Assembly (NCBI RefSeq): GCF_012272855.1
Contig: NZ_JAAXCQ010000019.1
Location: forward strand, 40,497-104,496
Direction: 5' to 3'
Length of the DNA: 64,000 nt
DNA from: Arenibacter sp. 6A1
GTDB taxonomy: Bacteria; Bacteroidota; Bacteroidia; Flavobacteriales; Flavobacteriaceae
This document shows positions 27,471 through 36,699 of the stretch, piece after piece (the stretch's first letter is position 1; each line of letters begins with the position of its first letter). Below the pieces are notes generated by a model. It saw only the letters and a program-made list of their open reading frames with translations, was not told the origin of the DNA and ran no database searches. The translations under genes and the position numbers were made by a program.

Positions 27471-29099
27471 TTATCGCAATATTTCCTGGTATTTGGCCGC
27501 ATCGTTTAATAGGGCGGTAGCGGCCATGATTGCCTCATCATGTTTTAGGTGATAGTCGTAAAGACCTTCCCTATAAAAATATCTTTTCAGGATCTCATCC
27601 TCTAAATTTTTATGGATCTCCTTTTTATGGGTATCTAGGGCCGAAACTTTGCTCTTATCCATTTCTAATAAAAGGGTTTTGTAGGCGTCCTGTACCGACC
27701 CGTTAAACAAGGAACTATCTTGGTTGGCCATGGCATTCTTTAAAGCTTTTTCAGCCTTGGTTTCAAAGGTAAATCCACTTTTAAGGACAAAGTTTTTAAA
27801 GGCATTGAACTGGGCTTCCCCAAACTGAAAGTCGGCTAAATTTTCCAAGGTATTGTTGTAATAATAATCGGTAGCATAATCAAAGATCATATGTTCCGAT
27901 AAAAGGGCTTGGGTGAGGGAATTTGTTTTTGCCGTGGCAATTTCTATATCTGGCAATACGCCTCCGCCATCTTGTACTTTACGGCCGTTTCGGGTGGTAA
28001 AATCGTTATATTGGGTGTTTCGGACGGCATTCCCGTCTTCATCGCGGTTCCAATAATCCAGCGATTGTATACACCTGCCCGAAGCGGTATAATAACGCGA
28101 TATGGTAACCTTTAATTGGGTGCCATAGGTTAGTTTTAAAGGGCGTTGTACCAGGCCTTTCCCAAAACTACGGGCGCCTATTATAACGGCCCTGTCCAAA
28201 TCCTGCAAACTTCCCGAAACAATTTCACTGGCCGAAGCACTTCTTCCGTTGACCAATACTACCAAGGGTATTTCGGTATCCTCCGGCTGGTTTTTAGTGC
28301 GGTATTCCCTATTGAATTTTTTTACTTTAGATTTTGTAGTCACCACCAGTTCTCCCTTGGGGATAAAAAGGTTGGTCACGTTAATGGCCTCTGTCAATAG
28401 GCCGCCGGGATTCCCTCTTAAGTCGAGTACAATTTTCTGTGCCCCTTCATTTTTAAGGTTTCTAAGGGCTTCCTTGGTTTGTTTAGAGGCTTTTTGGTTG
28501 AATTTTGCCAAAACGATATACCCGGTTTTGTCATCGATCATTTTGTAATAAGGGACGGCATCTACCTCTATGGCTTCTCTGGTAATGGTGGTCGTTTTTA
28601 GGGCTCCTTGTCTGCTATAAACAACTGTTATACTGGTGTTGTTGGCACCTTTTAAAAGCTCTCCCGCATCATCTTTAAAATCGGACAGATCTATGTCTCC
28701 GATCTTAATTATTTCGTCCCCGGCCTTTAATCCGGCCTTGTCTGCCGGATATCCTTTATAGGGTTCCATAATAACTATCTTGCCCTTCTGGCCGCGTACC
28801 AAAGCACCGATCCCAGAATATTCGCCCGTATTGTTAATTCTAAAAGATTCTACATCCTGCTCATTTAAGAATTTGGTATAGGGATCTAGGTCCTCCAACA
28901 TGTTTTTTATAGCGGTATCCATCAACTCGGCAGGATTTGTCTCATCCACATAGTTCATGTTCAGCTCTTTAAAAAGGGTCGTGAAAATTTCGATCTGTTT
29001 GGCAATCTCAAAAAAATCGCCTCTAAAACTACTTGCGGTAACTATAAAAACTAGGGCTACTAGCGGGATTAGTATCTGTTTTTTAAAATTTATTTTCAT
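27471..29099 (-). CDS. S41 family C-terminal-processing peptidase
   Basis: The 542-residue protein has an N-terminal signal or anchor (MKINFKKQILIPLVALVFIV) and a PDZ domain (about residues 85-165, GIGALVRGQKGKIVIMEPYKGYPADKAGLKAGDEI). The S41 protease core contains the catalytic Ser in NGRSASASEIVSGSLQD and the catalytic Lys in ARSFGKGLVQ. It would act in the periplasm on C-termini of envelope proteins. rnpA lies upstream on the same strand at 132 bp, an arrangement that could permit co-transcription. Confidence 0.92.
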   Translation of the reverse strand: MKINFKKQILIPLVALVFIVTASSFRGDFFEIAKQIEIFTTLFKELNMNYVDETNPAELMDTAIKNMLEDLDPYTKFLNEQDVESFRINNTGEYSGIGALVRGQKGKIVIMEPYKGYPADKAGLKAGDEIIKIGDIDLSDFKDDAGELLKGANNTSITVVYSRQGALKTTTITREAIEVDAVPYYKMIDDKTGYIVLAKFNQKASKQTKEALRNLKNEGAQKIVLDLRGNPGGLLTEAINVTNLFIPKGELVVTTKSKVKKFNREYRTKNQPEDTEIPLVVLVNGRSASASEIVSGSLQDLDRAVIIGARSFGKGLVQRPLKLTYGTQLKVTISRYYTASGRCIQSLDYWNRDEDGNAVRNTQYNDFTTRNGRKVQDGGGVLPDIEIATAKTNSLTQALLSEHMIFDYATDYYYNNTLENLADFQFGEAQFNAFKNFVLKSGFTFETKAEKALKNAMANQDSSLFNGSVQDAYKTLLLEMDKSKVSALDTHKKEIHKNLEDEILKRYFYREGLYDYHLKHDEAIMAATALLNDAAKYQEILR

Positions 29100-29231
29100 C
29101 TGCCTTACTTTTATAGTTCTTTAAAACGCCAAATTTTGAAGAATGCCCTTTTATGGAAATATGAACTAAAAAAGCTAGTAGACAACCACATGCAGTGTGT
29201 TGTAATAAGGTGAAAGAAACTATCTTAGGCC

Positions 29232-29621
29232 TTATTCCCCGAGCTTGGATTTATTGAGTTCCGCAGAAAATTTCTGGATTAAAAGAACCATCGTTTCCGT
29301 TATTTTTTCCTGGGTGGGCATTTCCTTCCCAATATATAAAAACATTAACGCATAGTTGCCCTCTATGTTGTTAAAAAGAAGGGGTTTATTTAAGCGGTAT
29401 GCCTCCCGTAGCAGTCTTTTTATACGATTGCGGGCTACAGCACTTTTAAAGTTCCGTTTGGAAGCGGTAACGCCTGCTTGCGCCCGTACTTCTTCGGGTA
29501 AGGTAGTTTCTAAATAAAATAACTTAATAGGATATTTCGAAATACCCTGGCCTTCGCTAAAAAGGCGTTCAATAAGTTTTTTGCTTTTAAGCTTTTCTTT
29601 TTTCGGGAATGTAAATGACAT
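29232..29621 (-). CDS. rnpA: Ribonuclease P protein component
   Basis: The 129-residue basic protein has the RnpA hallmarks: opening KKEKLKSKKLIERLFSEG, the RNR-type motif KRNFKSAVARNRIKRLLREAYRL (residues ~55-77) and the length typical of the family. It is the protein subunit of RNase P, which removes 5' leaders from pre-tRNA. rpmH, often adjacent in other phyla, is not here. A TAnnTTTG match ends only 7 bp before the ATG, suggesting a leaderless or nearly leaderless mRNA. Confidence 0.94.
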   Translation of the reverse strand: MSFTFPKKEKLKSKKLIERLFSEGQGISKYPIKLFYLETTLPEEVRAQAGVTASKRNFKSAVARNRIKRLLREAYRLNKPLLFNNIEGNYALMFLYIGKEMPTQEKITETMVLLIQKFSAELNKSKLGE

Positions 29622-29628
29622 AGAAGCG

Positions 29629-29636
29629 CAAAAGTA
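29629..29636 (-). promoter_or_regulatory. -7 element immediately upstream of rnpA
   Basis: TACTTTTG on the minus strand matches TAnnTTTG. The start codon begins 8 bp downstream, so transcription would begin at or next to the ATG. No TTG lies at the 19-bp spacing. Confidence 0.4.
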
Positions 29637-29810
29637 TAAATAATATTCTCAGCATTTATAGTTCCCGAGCCTCAACTTAAAAAAACTAAGCGCTTGGAAA
29701 ACTCCATATATGAAGGGATTGGCTAATTTTATAAGGCCATGCCATAAATATTGAGCAGCCATAGTAGCAAGAAAACCCTAGGAAGCCCTATTTCAGTTCT
29801 TATGGTAAAA

Positions 29811-29857
29811 AAAAATCCGATTAAAAAACCAAAGCATTGGTCTTTTAATCGGATTTT
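29811..29857 (-). terminator. Terminator after the M1 peptidase gene
   Basis: On the minus strand AAAATCCGATTAAAA pairs with TTTTAATCGGATTTT, with an inner CCAA/TTGG pair and a T-rich end. It lies 17 bp after the M1 stop. Confidence 0.8.
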
Positions 29858-29874
29858 AAAATTGCCCTTAGGAG

Positions 29875-31743
29875 TTATTCCTGTGGCTGGTAAACGTTGT
29901 TTTCCTCATTGACGTCTGCCATCAATTGAGAAGGGTCTATCACCACGGCCTTAATATTGTCCAAGGGTGTTTCTAAAACAAAATCATATTCCGGTTGTGC
30001 CCAAGGCCAGTCATTTAAAACCGTTCTTTTTAAGGTAGGATACGGATTTTCTTTTTCGCCGTACATCATTCGCAATGGGGCGTAAAAAGTTTCTTGAGTA
30101 CCGTCGTTGTACAATACCAAAATATCTATTGGCATTGGCATAGCGCCGATACGCTCTAAAGTAACTACGGTTTTCTCGCCATTGGCCGCAACCTCTTTAA
30201 TACCGTAATCGATGGTATTAGCGGTTTGTGTCCAATCTGTTAGGTACCAATCCAAATGCATTCCCGAAACCTTTTCGGCCGTTCTTTTTATATCATTGGG
30301 AGTAGGGTGCTTAAATTTAAAGTCCTCGTAATATTTTCTCAAGGTCTCCATTAATTTATCCTGTCCAATAACATATCCTAATTGCGATAAAAAGATAGCT
30401 CCTTTGCTATAGGCAGCAACGCCATAGGCAAAATTCAAATCGTATCGGTCAGAATGGGTAGTCTGTGGTTGTTCCTTTCCCGAAGCGACCAAATTATAGT
30501 ATCCTTTATAGCTGTTTTCAAACGGATTCTGTTTGTTCTGGTCCATAATTTGGTTCATGCAAAGGCTAGAAATAAAGGAGGTGAAACCTTCATCCATCCA
30601 TTCGTGTTTAGATTCGTTGGTTGCCAATATATGCTGAAACCAAGAATGGGCCAACTCGTGTACCATGACCCCTACTAGGCTACCAAAACTTCTGCCTCCG
30701 GTAATTAGGGTACTCATAGCATATTCCATACCGCCATCGCCACCTTGGATAACGGAGTATTGATCATAGGGATATTTTCCAATATTGTTATTGAAAAACT
30801 TCATGGCTTCGGCCGTTTTTGGCTGAAGTTTTTTCCAGTTTTCTAAGATCTCCTTATCGTCTTTATATAAGAAATGTAATAAGGGACCATCTTCTACCTG
30901 TAAGGTATCGTGAATATAGTCTGGATCTGCTGCCCACATAAAATCGTGAACCATAGGAGCTTTAAAGTGCCAAGTAAGGGTTTTTCCTCTTTGTCTCTTT
31001 ACTTTTGTACCAGGGGCCTCATAGCCATGGCCTATCTCCTGAGGGTTTTGTAAATATCCGCTTCCACCGACAACATATTTCTTGTCTATGGTCAATTTTA
31101 CATCAAAATCTCCCCAAACACCGTGGAATTCACGCCCTATATAAGGGTCGGCATGCCAACCTTCAAAATCGTATTCTGCCATTTTAGGATACCATTGGCT
31201 CATAGAAAGGGCAACCCCTTCACTACTGTTTCTTCCGGCACGACGTACTTGCTCTGGTACCTGCCCTTTAAAGGTCATATCAAAAGTAGTTTTCCCGCCA
31301 GCAGGAATTGGTTTTGCCAAGTTTACCACCAATACGGTTCCCTTTTCGGTAAAGGATACTTTTTCACCGTCTTGCGTTAAATCCGTTACCCGAAGGTATC
31401 CGATCTTATCGGGGGTTAAACCGGCGATCCTACTTTTGCCGTCTACAAACATCCTGCCATCTGGATCTTTAATGCTCTGTAAACGCATATCCATTTCGCT
31501 GCCAGGTTGAAAGGCATTGAAAAAAAGATGGTAAAACACTCGATCTATCTCGTCGGGCGAATTATTGGTGTATACTAATTTCTGTGTTCCATGGTATTGG
31601 TAATTCTCCACGTCCATAGCCACTTCCATGGTATAATCTACGTGTTGTTGCCAATAGGTAGTGTTGTTTTGTGCTTCTAGGGTAGTGGTTAACCCTAGAA
31701 TAGCGACAATCATGCCTATGAATAAGCCTTTGTGATACTTCAT
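29875..31743 (-). CDS. M1 family metallopeptidase
   Basis: The product is a 622-residue exported zinc peptidase. It has a signal peptide from MKYHKGLFIGMIVAILGLTT, a gluzincin active site HELAHSWF ... NESKHEWMDEGF (HExxH plus the downstream Glu), and the exopeptidase-type motif GGMEYAMST. I chose the ATG at 31743, which gives a clean signal peptide and starts 7 bp after the S8 protease stop; an earlier start at 31776 would overlap that gene. M1 enzymes remove N-terminal residues from peptides. Placed behind a subtilase, it probably acts on the same extracytoplasmic peptides. Confidence 0.9.
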   Translation of the reverse strand: MKYHKGLFIGMIVAILGLTTTLEAQNNTTYWQQHVDYTMEVAMDVENYQYHGTQKLVYTNNSPDEIDRVFYHLFFNAFQPGSEMDMRLQSIKDPDGRMFVDGKSRIAGLTPDKIGYLRVTDLTQDGEKVSFTEKGTVLVVNLAKPIPAGGKTTFDMTFKGQVPEQVRRAGRNSSEGVALSMSQWYPKMAEYDFEGWHADPYIGREFHGVWGDFDVKLTIDKKYVVGGSGYLQNPQEIGHGYEAPGTKVKRQRGKTLTWHFKAPMVHDFMWAADPDYIHDTLQVEDGPLLHFLYKDDKEILENWKKLQPKTAEAMKFFNNNIGKYPYDQYSVIQGGDGGMEYAMSTLITGGRSFGSLVGVMVHELAHSWFQHILATNESKHEWMDEGFTSFISSLCMNQIMDQNKQNPFENSYKGYYNLVASGKEQPQTTHSDRYDLNFAYGVAAYSKGAIFLSQLGYVIGQDKLMETLRKYYEDFKFKHPTPNDIKRTAEKVSGMHLDWYLTDWTQTANTIDYGIKEVAANGEKTVVTLERIGAMPMPIDILVLYNDGTQETFYAPLRMMYGEKENPYPTLKRTVLNDWPWAQPEYDFVLETPLDNIKAVVIDPSQLMADVNEENNVYQPQE

Positions 31744-31750
31744 GCTGATA

Positions 31751-33382
31751 TTATAATTTAATTTTTCCTTTTGCAACCTGCTCAGCCATTATTAGAGCGT
31801 TGTAAGCATTCACCATTTTACCAGATTTAGAGATGTTCTGGAATTCTGTGGCTTTAGACTCCTCTCCAGATACCAATACTTTGGTAGTAGTGGTAAGACC
31901 AGACTGCATTAATATTTGCTTAATTTGTGGGGCCTTTAAGCTTGGATAGTAGCTCCAAACAAGGGCAGCTACACCCGCTACGGCCGGGGCGGCCATAGAA
32001 GTACCTCCCATAAATTTATATTCGTTATTTGGCATGGTAGAATATATTTTTGCACCTGGTGCAAAAAGATCAACATTTATTTTACCGTAATTAGAAAAAC
32101 CAGCGACCATTTCTGATCCGTATTTACTTTCCAAAGCACCAACAGTAATAACGTTATCGGCCATTTCTGGTCCATTGTTTATTTGGTCGTTAGGGAAATT
32201 AGGGTTGTTCGGATCGTCTAAATCCTTCCCGTCATTTCCGGCGGCATGTATAAAAAGCACATCGTGCTCCGCAGCATATTTAATGGCATCGTACACCCAT
32301 TGTGCGTTTGGAGAAAAAGGCTTTCCAAAACTTCCGTTAATAATTTTTGCACCGTTATCTACGGCATATCGGATCCCCAATGCAATATCTTTGTCGTATT
32401 CGTCCCCATTAGGAACCGCACGGATACTCATCAGAGCCACATTGTTGGCTACACCATTAGCACCCAAACCGTTATTGCGTTCTGCAGCAATGATTCCGGC
32501 TACGTGCGTACCGTGGCTTTCATCGTCTCTTCTGATATGCGGATTCCCGTTCCCGTAATTGGTATCGGTAATATCATAAGGATCGTCGCCAACAATTTCC
32601 CTACCGTTAAAGTCAACGTTTAGGTTGTAGTTAAGTTGGTCCGTAAAGTAAGAGATAGCTCCGTTAAGCTCTTCCTTTACTTCGGCAATGCTACCGGCCA
32701 TGCTCAACATTTGCGATAAGATACCAAGGTTCTGAAGCATTTCTTCCTCTTCGGTTTCTATAGTGGCCAAATCTTCTTTGGTATAAATCTCTTTGCCCAA
32801 TACTTCTTGTACGGCAGTATCGGCATTGGTCACCGCCTGCATTATTTGCTCGTAACGTTCCTTGTTTTGCATGGCTTTATTACGATCTGCCTCCAATTTT
32901 GCCTTGGCCTTGGCAAGAGTCGCAGGATCGCCCATATTACGGCCTACCATTCTGGTCATTTCTAGCTGTTCGTCATAAGACTCTCCCAAGAAATTGTACC
33001 CGTGGATATCATCTATATAGCCGTTGTTATCGTCATCTATGCCGTTTCCAGGAATTTCGTCCTCATTGGTCCAAAGAATGTTTACCAAATCTTCGTGCTC
33101 TAAATCCATTCCTGCATCTAGGACGGCAACGATTATTTTTTCACCTTTTTTGTTGGCAATTAGTTCTGCATATGCCTTATCAACACTCATTCCCGGTATG
33201 GTATCGGTCAATAAATTGGCATGACCCCAGTGTTGTTTTTGAGCCTCCGTTAAAGGCGTAACTTTTAAAGGTAAGGTATCAATGTTTTCAATAGGGGTAG
33301 ACACCAAAGCGGTACTGCCACAACCCATCAAAAACAAAGAAGCCGAAAGGGCTACAAACGTGTTATTTAATTTCATTGTCAT
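31751..33382 (-). CDS. S8 family (subtilisin-like) serine protease lipoprotein
   Basis: The 543-residue protein starts with a lipobox (LFLMGC, Cys21). It has the three subtilase motifs: VAVLDAGMDLEHEDL (Asp), ESHGTHVAGI (His) and GGTSMAAPAVAGVAAL (Ser). A long, Glu/Lys-rich insert of about 130 residues, partly coiled-coil-like (KAKAKLEADRNKAMQNKERYEQ), separates the Asp and His motifs; that insert is a feature of this subgroup. No T9SS C-terminal domain is seen, so it is likely anchored by its lipid. It forms an operon-like pair with the M1 peptidase. Confidence 0.9.
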   Translation of the reverse strand: MTMKLNNTFVALSASLFLMGCGSTALVSTPIENIDTLPLKVTPLTEAQKQHWGHANLLTDTIPGMSVDKAYAELIANKKGEKIIVAVLDAGMDLEHEDLVNILWTNEDEIPGNGIDDDNNGYIDDIHGYNFLGESYDEQLEMTRMVGRNMGDPATLAKAKAKLEADRNKAMQNKERYEQIMQAVTNADTAVQEVLGKEIYTKEDLATIETEEEEMLQNLGILSQMLSMAGSIAEVKEELNGAISYFTDQLNYNLNVDFNGREIVGDDPYDITDTNYGNGNPHIRRDDESHGTHVAGIIAAERNNGLGANGVANNVALMSIRAVPNGDEYDKDIALGIRYAVDNGAKIINGSFGKPFSPNAQWVYDAIKYAAEHDVLFIHAAGNDGKDLDDPNNPNFPNDQINNGPEMADNVITVGALESKYGSEMVAGFSNYGKINVDLFAPGAKIYSTMPNNEYKFMGGTSMAAPAVAGVAALVWSYYPSLKAPQIKQILMQSGLTTTTKVLVSGEESKATEFQNISKSGKMVNAYNALIMAEQVAKGKIKL

Positions 33383-33481
33383 ATGATTGTAATGTTAAGT
33401 TAGATTATTTTTAAAATTTATTTCTTTACGATATAGTGGCATAGGTTTCCCTTGCTCGACCATGTACAAAGGAAAAACCTT

Positions 33482-33703
33482 TTAGGATGGCGACAAACGG
33501 TTTAATAGTCCTGTGGGAATAGGAATTTTATAAATTTTTTGTGATGTCTTAGGGATATATTCGGTTGCCAATGCTCCTTGTTCAATGCAATTTGGAAAAA
33601 TAGATTTTGCAATACTACTATTCTTAGGGTGTACTCTATTAGAGAACCCTAAAATCATTACATCACAAAAGGAAGCAAGGTAAAAGAATTTGCTACAACC
33701 CAT
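33482..33703 (-). CDS. Small ORF abutting the metallo-hydrolase gene (73 codons)
   Basis: I do not recognise the 73-residue product. Its ATG follows the stop codon of the metallo-hydrolase gene by one base, the spacing expected of translational coupling, and its codons look like those of the neighbours. The product has three Cys in its first half and no signal peptide or long hydrophobic segment. It could still be a chance frame or the remains of a longer gene. Confidence 0.45.
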   Translation of the reverse strand: MGCSKFFYLASFCDVMILGFSNRVHPKNSSIAKSIFPNCIEQGALATEYIPKTSQKIYKIPIPTGLLNRLSPS

Positions 33704-33704
33704 A

Positions 33705-34565
33705 TTATAGAAAAAGATTGTTAAAGGTATGAATTTCTTTTAACCGAACTCCTTTTTCGGTATGTTGTAAGGTACATAGTTCGTTGTGGGCATCGTGTTC
33801 AAAGAACAACAGGTATTCCTTGTCCACTGCCGTGTTTAAGAAGCTGTCTTTTTCCTGAAGTGTCAGTAGGGGACGGGTATCGTACCCCATCACATAAGGT
33901 AGGGGAATGTGTCCAACGGTCGGAATCAGATCGGCGATAAAAACCAATGTTTTGCCCTGGTATTGAATATGGGGCAACATTTGCTTTTCGGTATGGCCGT
34001 CTATAAAAAGAATACCGAAATTCAATTCGGAATGTTCTTTAAAAGAAGTTTCCCCTCTGTCAATAAACTTCAGTTGGCCACTTTCCTGCATCGGCAAAAG
34101 GTTTTCTTTTAAAAAAGAGGCTTTTTCACGGGCATTGGGAGTTATGGCCCAGTTCCAATGAGCTTCATTGGTCCAATAGGTCGCATTTTTAAAGGCCGGT
34201 TCATAGCCGGTTTTATCCTTGTTCCATTGTACACTGCCCCCGCAATGGTCAAAATGTAAATGGGTCATAAACACATCGGTGATGTCGTCTCGGTGAAAGC
34301 CTAATTTTTGCAAGGAACTGTCCAAGGTAAAATTGCCCCACCGATAGTAATACCCAAAAAATTTCTCTGATTGTTTGTTGCCCATACCGGTATCAATTAA
34401 GATTAAACGGTTGCCATCCTCTATTAAAAGACACCTTGCGGCAATATCTATCATATTATTAGGGTCTGCAGGGTTGGTGCGGTTCCAAATAGATTTTGGT
34501 ACTACACCGAACATGGCGCCTCCGTCCAATTTAAAATTTCCAGTCTCTATGGGGTGTAATTTCAT
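33705..34565 (-). CDS. MBL fold metallo-hydrolase
   Basis: The 286-residue protein carries the metallo-beta-lactamase signature THLHFDHCGG near residues 96-105, with DTGMG upstream and GHTEKQMLPHI and FEHDAH downstream supplying further metal ligands. It has no signal peptide. Family members hydrolyse lactones, thioesters, phosphodiesters and others; nothing here identifies the substrate, though lactonase- or quorum-quenching-type relatives are this size. It heads a minus-strand series with a small ORF and two peptidases. Confidence 0.88.
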   Translation of the reverse strand: MKLHPIETGNFKLDGGAMFGVVPKSIWNRTNPADPNNMIDIAARCLLIEDGNRLILIDTGMGNKQSEKFFGYYYRWGNFTLDSSLQKLGFHRDDITDVFMTHLHFDHCGGSVQWNKDKTGYEPAFKNATYWTNEAHWNWAITPNAREKASFLKENLLPMQESGQLKFIDRGETSFKEHSELNFGILFIDGHTEKQMLPHIQYQGKTLVFIADLIPTVGHIPLPYVMGYDTRPLLTLQEKDSFLNTAVDKEYLLFFEHDAHNELCTLQHTEKGVRLKEIHTFNNLFL

Positions 34566-34682
34566 ACAATATTTACATTTCCGTAAACTTTACGCAAAAT
34601 AACAAAAGCATTGAGCTTTGTGAAAAGGAAATACTTTATTAGTTGTTTTTTAACACTTTGTGTCGAATTCCAATAAAATAGG

Positions 34683-36464
34683 TCATTCTAGGTAAATAAC
34701 CTTCTCATTTGCGCTTATGCTATCCTTATAATGGAAGGGACGTTTGTGTCCGGTTTCCCCTATAATTAATACGGGAAGGATATCCCGGTGTTTACCGTGT
34801 TCCTTTACCCATTCCCTTGTGGTACAATCGATAGCCACTTCTACGGTATGCTCTTTAAATTCGCTGGCAGAGATTTTATAGGCCCAAGGTGCCAAATCGG
34901 TTTTACTAGCAAACATAGAGGAGGCATCCATAGGGGCTAGGAGGTCTAAACCTGCTCCTTCTTCCCCAGCCGATATTAGCACTATTTTATGAGGGATATA
35001 AAAAGAATTGTTTGCCAATTGGGCGGCAAGTAGATTAATTTCACTATTTCCGGTCAAGGCTATAAAGGTATTTTTGTTGAGGGCATTGGCCATCTCAAAA
35101 GTATCCTCTTTTAATCCGTTCCCATGTATGGTGGTGATCCCTTGTTCTATGGCTTCGTGTACAAGGTCTTTGTTAGCATCTATTAGGACTACTTCGTTGT
35201 GTTCCTGAAGCTGTTTGGCAATATACAGCCCTAAAGGGTTGGCACCTAAGATCACGTATCCTTTTCGTGCATCCTGCATTACCAATTCCCCTCTTTTTCT
35301 TAACCAATTGGTGGTCCAAGTAAGAAGAAATGGCACGGTCAGGGTGGTAGAAATGGCCATAAATACAAGGATCGAAAATATTTCTGTGGAGATGATTCCC
35401 ATTTGAAGGCCTATTCCCGCGATGATTATTTCTACGGCTCCCCTACCATTCATTCCGGTGCCAATAGTAATACCTTCCCTCCAGCCATTGCCACTGGGCA
35501 AATAAAACAATGCCGTCCCCACAATTTTACCTATTACGGCGCCTGCAATAATTAGGACTAATAGCAATAGGTTTGTCTGAAAGACCTCCAAGCTAACATT
35601 AAAACCGGCCGTAACAAAGAATATAGGGGCTAAAAAACCAATGGAAACATCGTGGAAAACCCCGGTAACGTCTTTGAACACCTGTCGGGAAAAAACCCCG
35701 TCCCGGATGTAGAGTCCCGCCATAAATGCTCCCAATATACCGTGAAGTCCGGCGAGCTCGGCTAGTTCGGAAAAGCCGAGAACAATAATGACCATTATGG
35801 TAAAATGGACAGTGCGGTTTATTGTTTTTGATTTGGACAGCAACTTGCCCACTACCGGAAAAATATATATTCCGATCAGGGCGGAAAAAGCGAAAAAGAT
35901 CATGGCTTTTCCGGCGACCCAGCTCAGGCTAGCCGCGTTTACGCTACCAACGTCGACATACCCAATGATTCCTGCAAAAATGATCAGGGCCAAGGTGTCC
36001 GATATCAGTGCCCCGGCCATGAGGACATAGGCAATTCTGGTATCTAAAAGTTTAAGGTCTACCAAGATTCGGCTTTTTGTGGCCAGGGAAGTCACCCCTA
36101 CCGCAATACCTACAAAAAGGGCGGCAATTTTGGTGCCGTCAAACAATATTATCGTATAATACCCCAGTACAAAAGGCACTACAAACCCTCCAATGGCTGC
36201 CAATAATCCTGGCCAAGAGGCTTTTCCTAAATCTTTAAAATTTATTTCCATTCCTATATAGGCCATCAGGAATAGAATACCCACTTCTGCCAAGGTATTG
36301 AGGGCCCCAGAGGTTTCCAGAACCCCAAAAAGCCCTGGCCCAAGAATGATACCTATCAACAATTCGCCTAGAATAGGAGGGAAACCAAGCCGTTTTGCCA
36401 ACATGCCCCCACCCCAGGCGGCAACTAATACAAGTAGAAGATTTAATATTTGTAGTTCTGCCAT
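34683..36464 (-). CDS. Cation:proton antiporter, KefB/CPA2-like with C-terminal TrkA-N domain
   Basis: The 593-residue protein has about twelve hydrophobic segments (residues ~5-385), including GELLIGIILGPGLFG and GTGMNGRGAVEIIIAGIG. A cytoplasmic nucleotide-binding TrkA-N domain starts near 405 (YVILGANPLGLYIAKQL) and a further C-terminal part follows. CPA2 members exchange K+ or Na+ for protons across the inner membrane, gated through the RCK/TrkA domain. It is divergent from another antiporter with the same architecture but different membrane part. Confidence 0.88.
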   Translation of the reverse strand: MAELQILNLLLVLVAAWGGGMLAKRLGFPPILGELLIGIILGPGLFGVLETSGALNTLAEVGILFLMAYIGMEINFKDLGKASWPGLLAAIGGFVVPFVLGYYTIILFDGTKIAALFVGIAVGVTSLATKSRILVDLKLLDTRIAYVLMAGALISDTLALIIFAGIIGYVDVGSVNAASLSWVAGKAMIFFAFSALIGIYIFPVVGKLLSKSKTINRTVHFTIMVIIVLGFSELAELAGLHGILGAFMAGLYIRDGVFSRQVFKDVTGVFHDVSIGFLAPIFFVTAGFNVSLEVFQTNLLLLVLIIAGAVIGKIVGTALFYLPSGNGWREGITIGTGMNGRGAVEIIIAGIGLQMGIISTEIFSILVFMAISTTLTVPFLLTWTTNWLRKRGELVMQDARKGYVILGANPLGLYIAKQLQEHNEVVLIDANKDLVHEAIEQGITTIHGNGLKEDTFEMANALNKNTFIALTGNSEINLLAAQLANNSFYIPHKIVLISAGEEGAGLDLLAPMDASSMFASKTDLAPWAYKISASEFKEHTVEVAIDCTTREWVKEHGKHRDILPVLIIGETGHKRPFHYKDSISANEKVIYLE

Positions 36465-36699
36465 AGGAGTTTGGTTTTTAACACTCTAAGAAACTAAAAA
36501 TACCTAAATATTGCCGAATGACAAAGCATGCCCAACAAATAGTTCGCCAAGCTTAATGGAATTCCTTTTAACAAGTAGGGCCTCTTGTTTGGCCTAATTA
36601 AGGGCTTTTCCGATATAATTTTATATAAATCAACCAAGGTTTTTTCTTTTTCGGGCAATATTTTTATTTTTTAAAACTTATATTGCTTCAAATTTTTTT

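Noticed and set aside
33383..33704. A structured RNA such as RNase P RNA or tmRNA in the gap around the 73-codon ORF
   Set aside because: Neither the conserved RNase P core motifs nor a tmRNA tRNA-like end was found.
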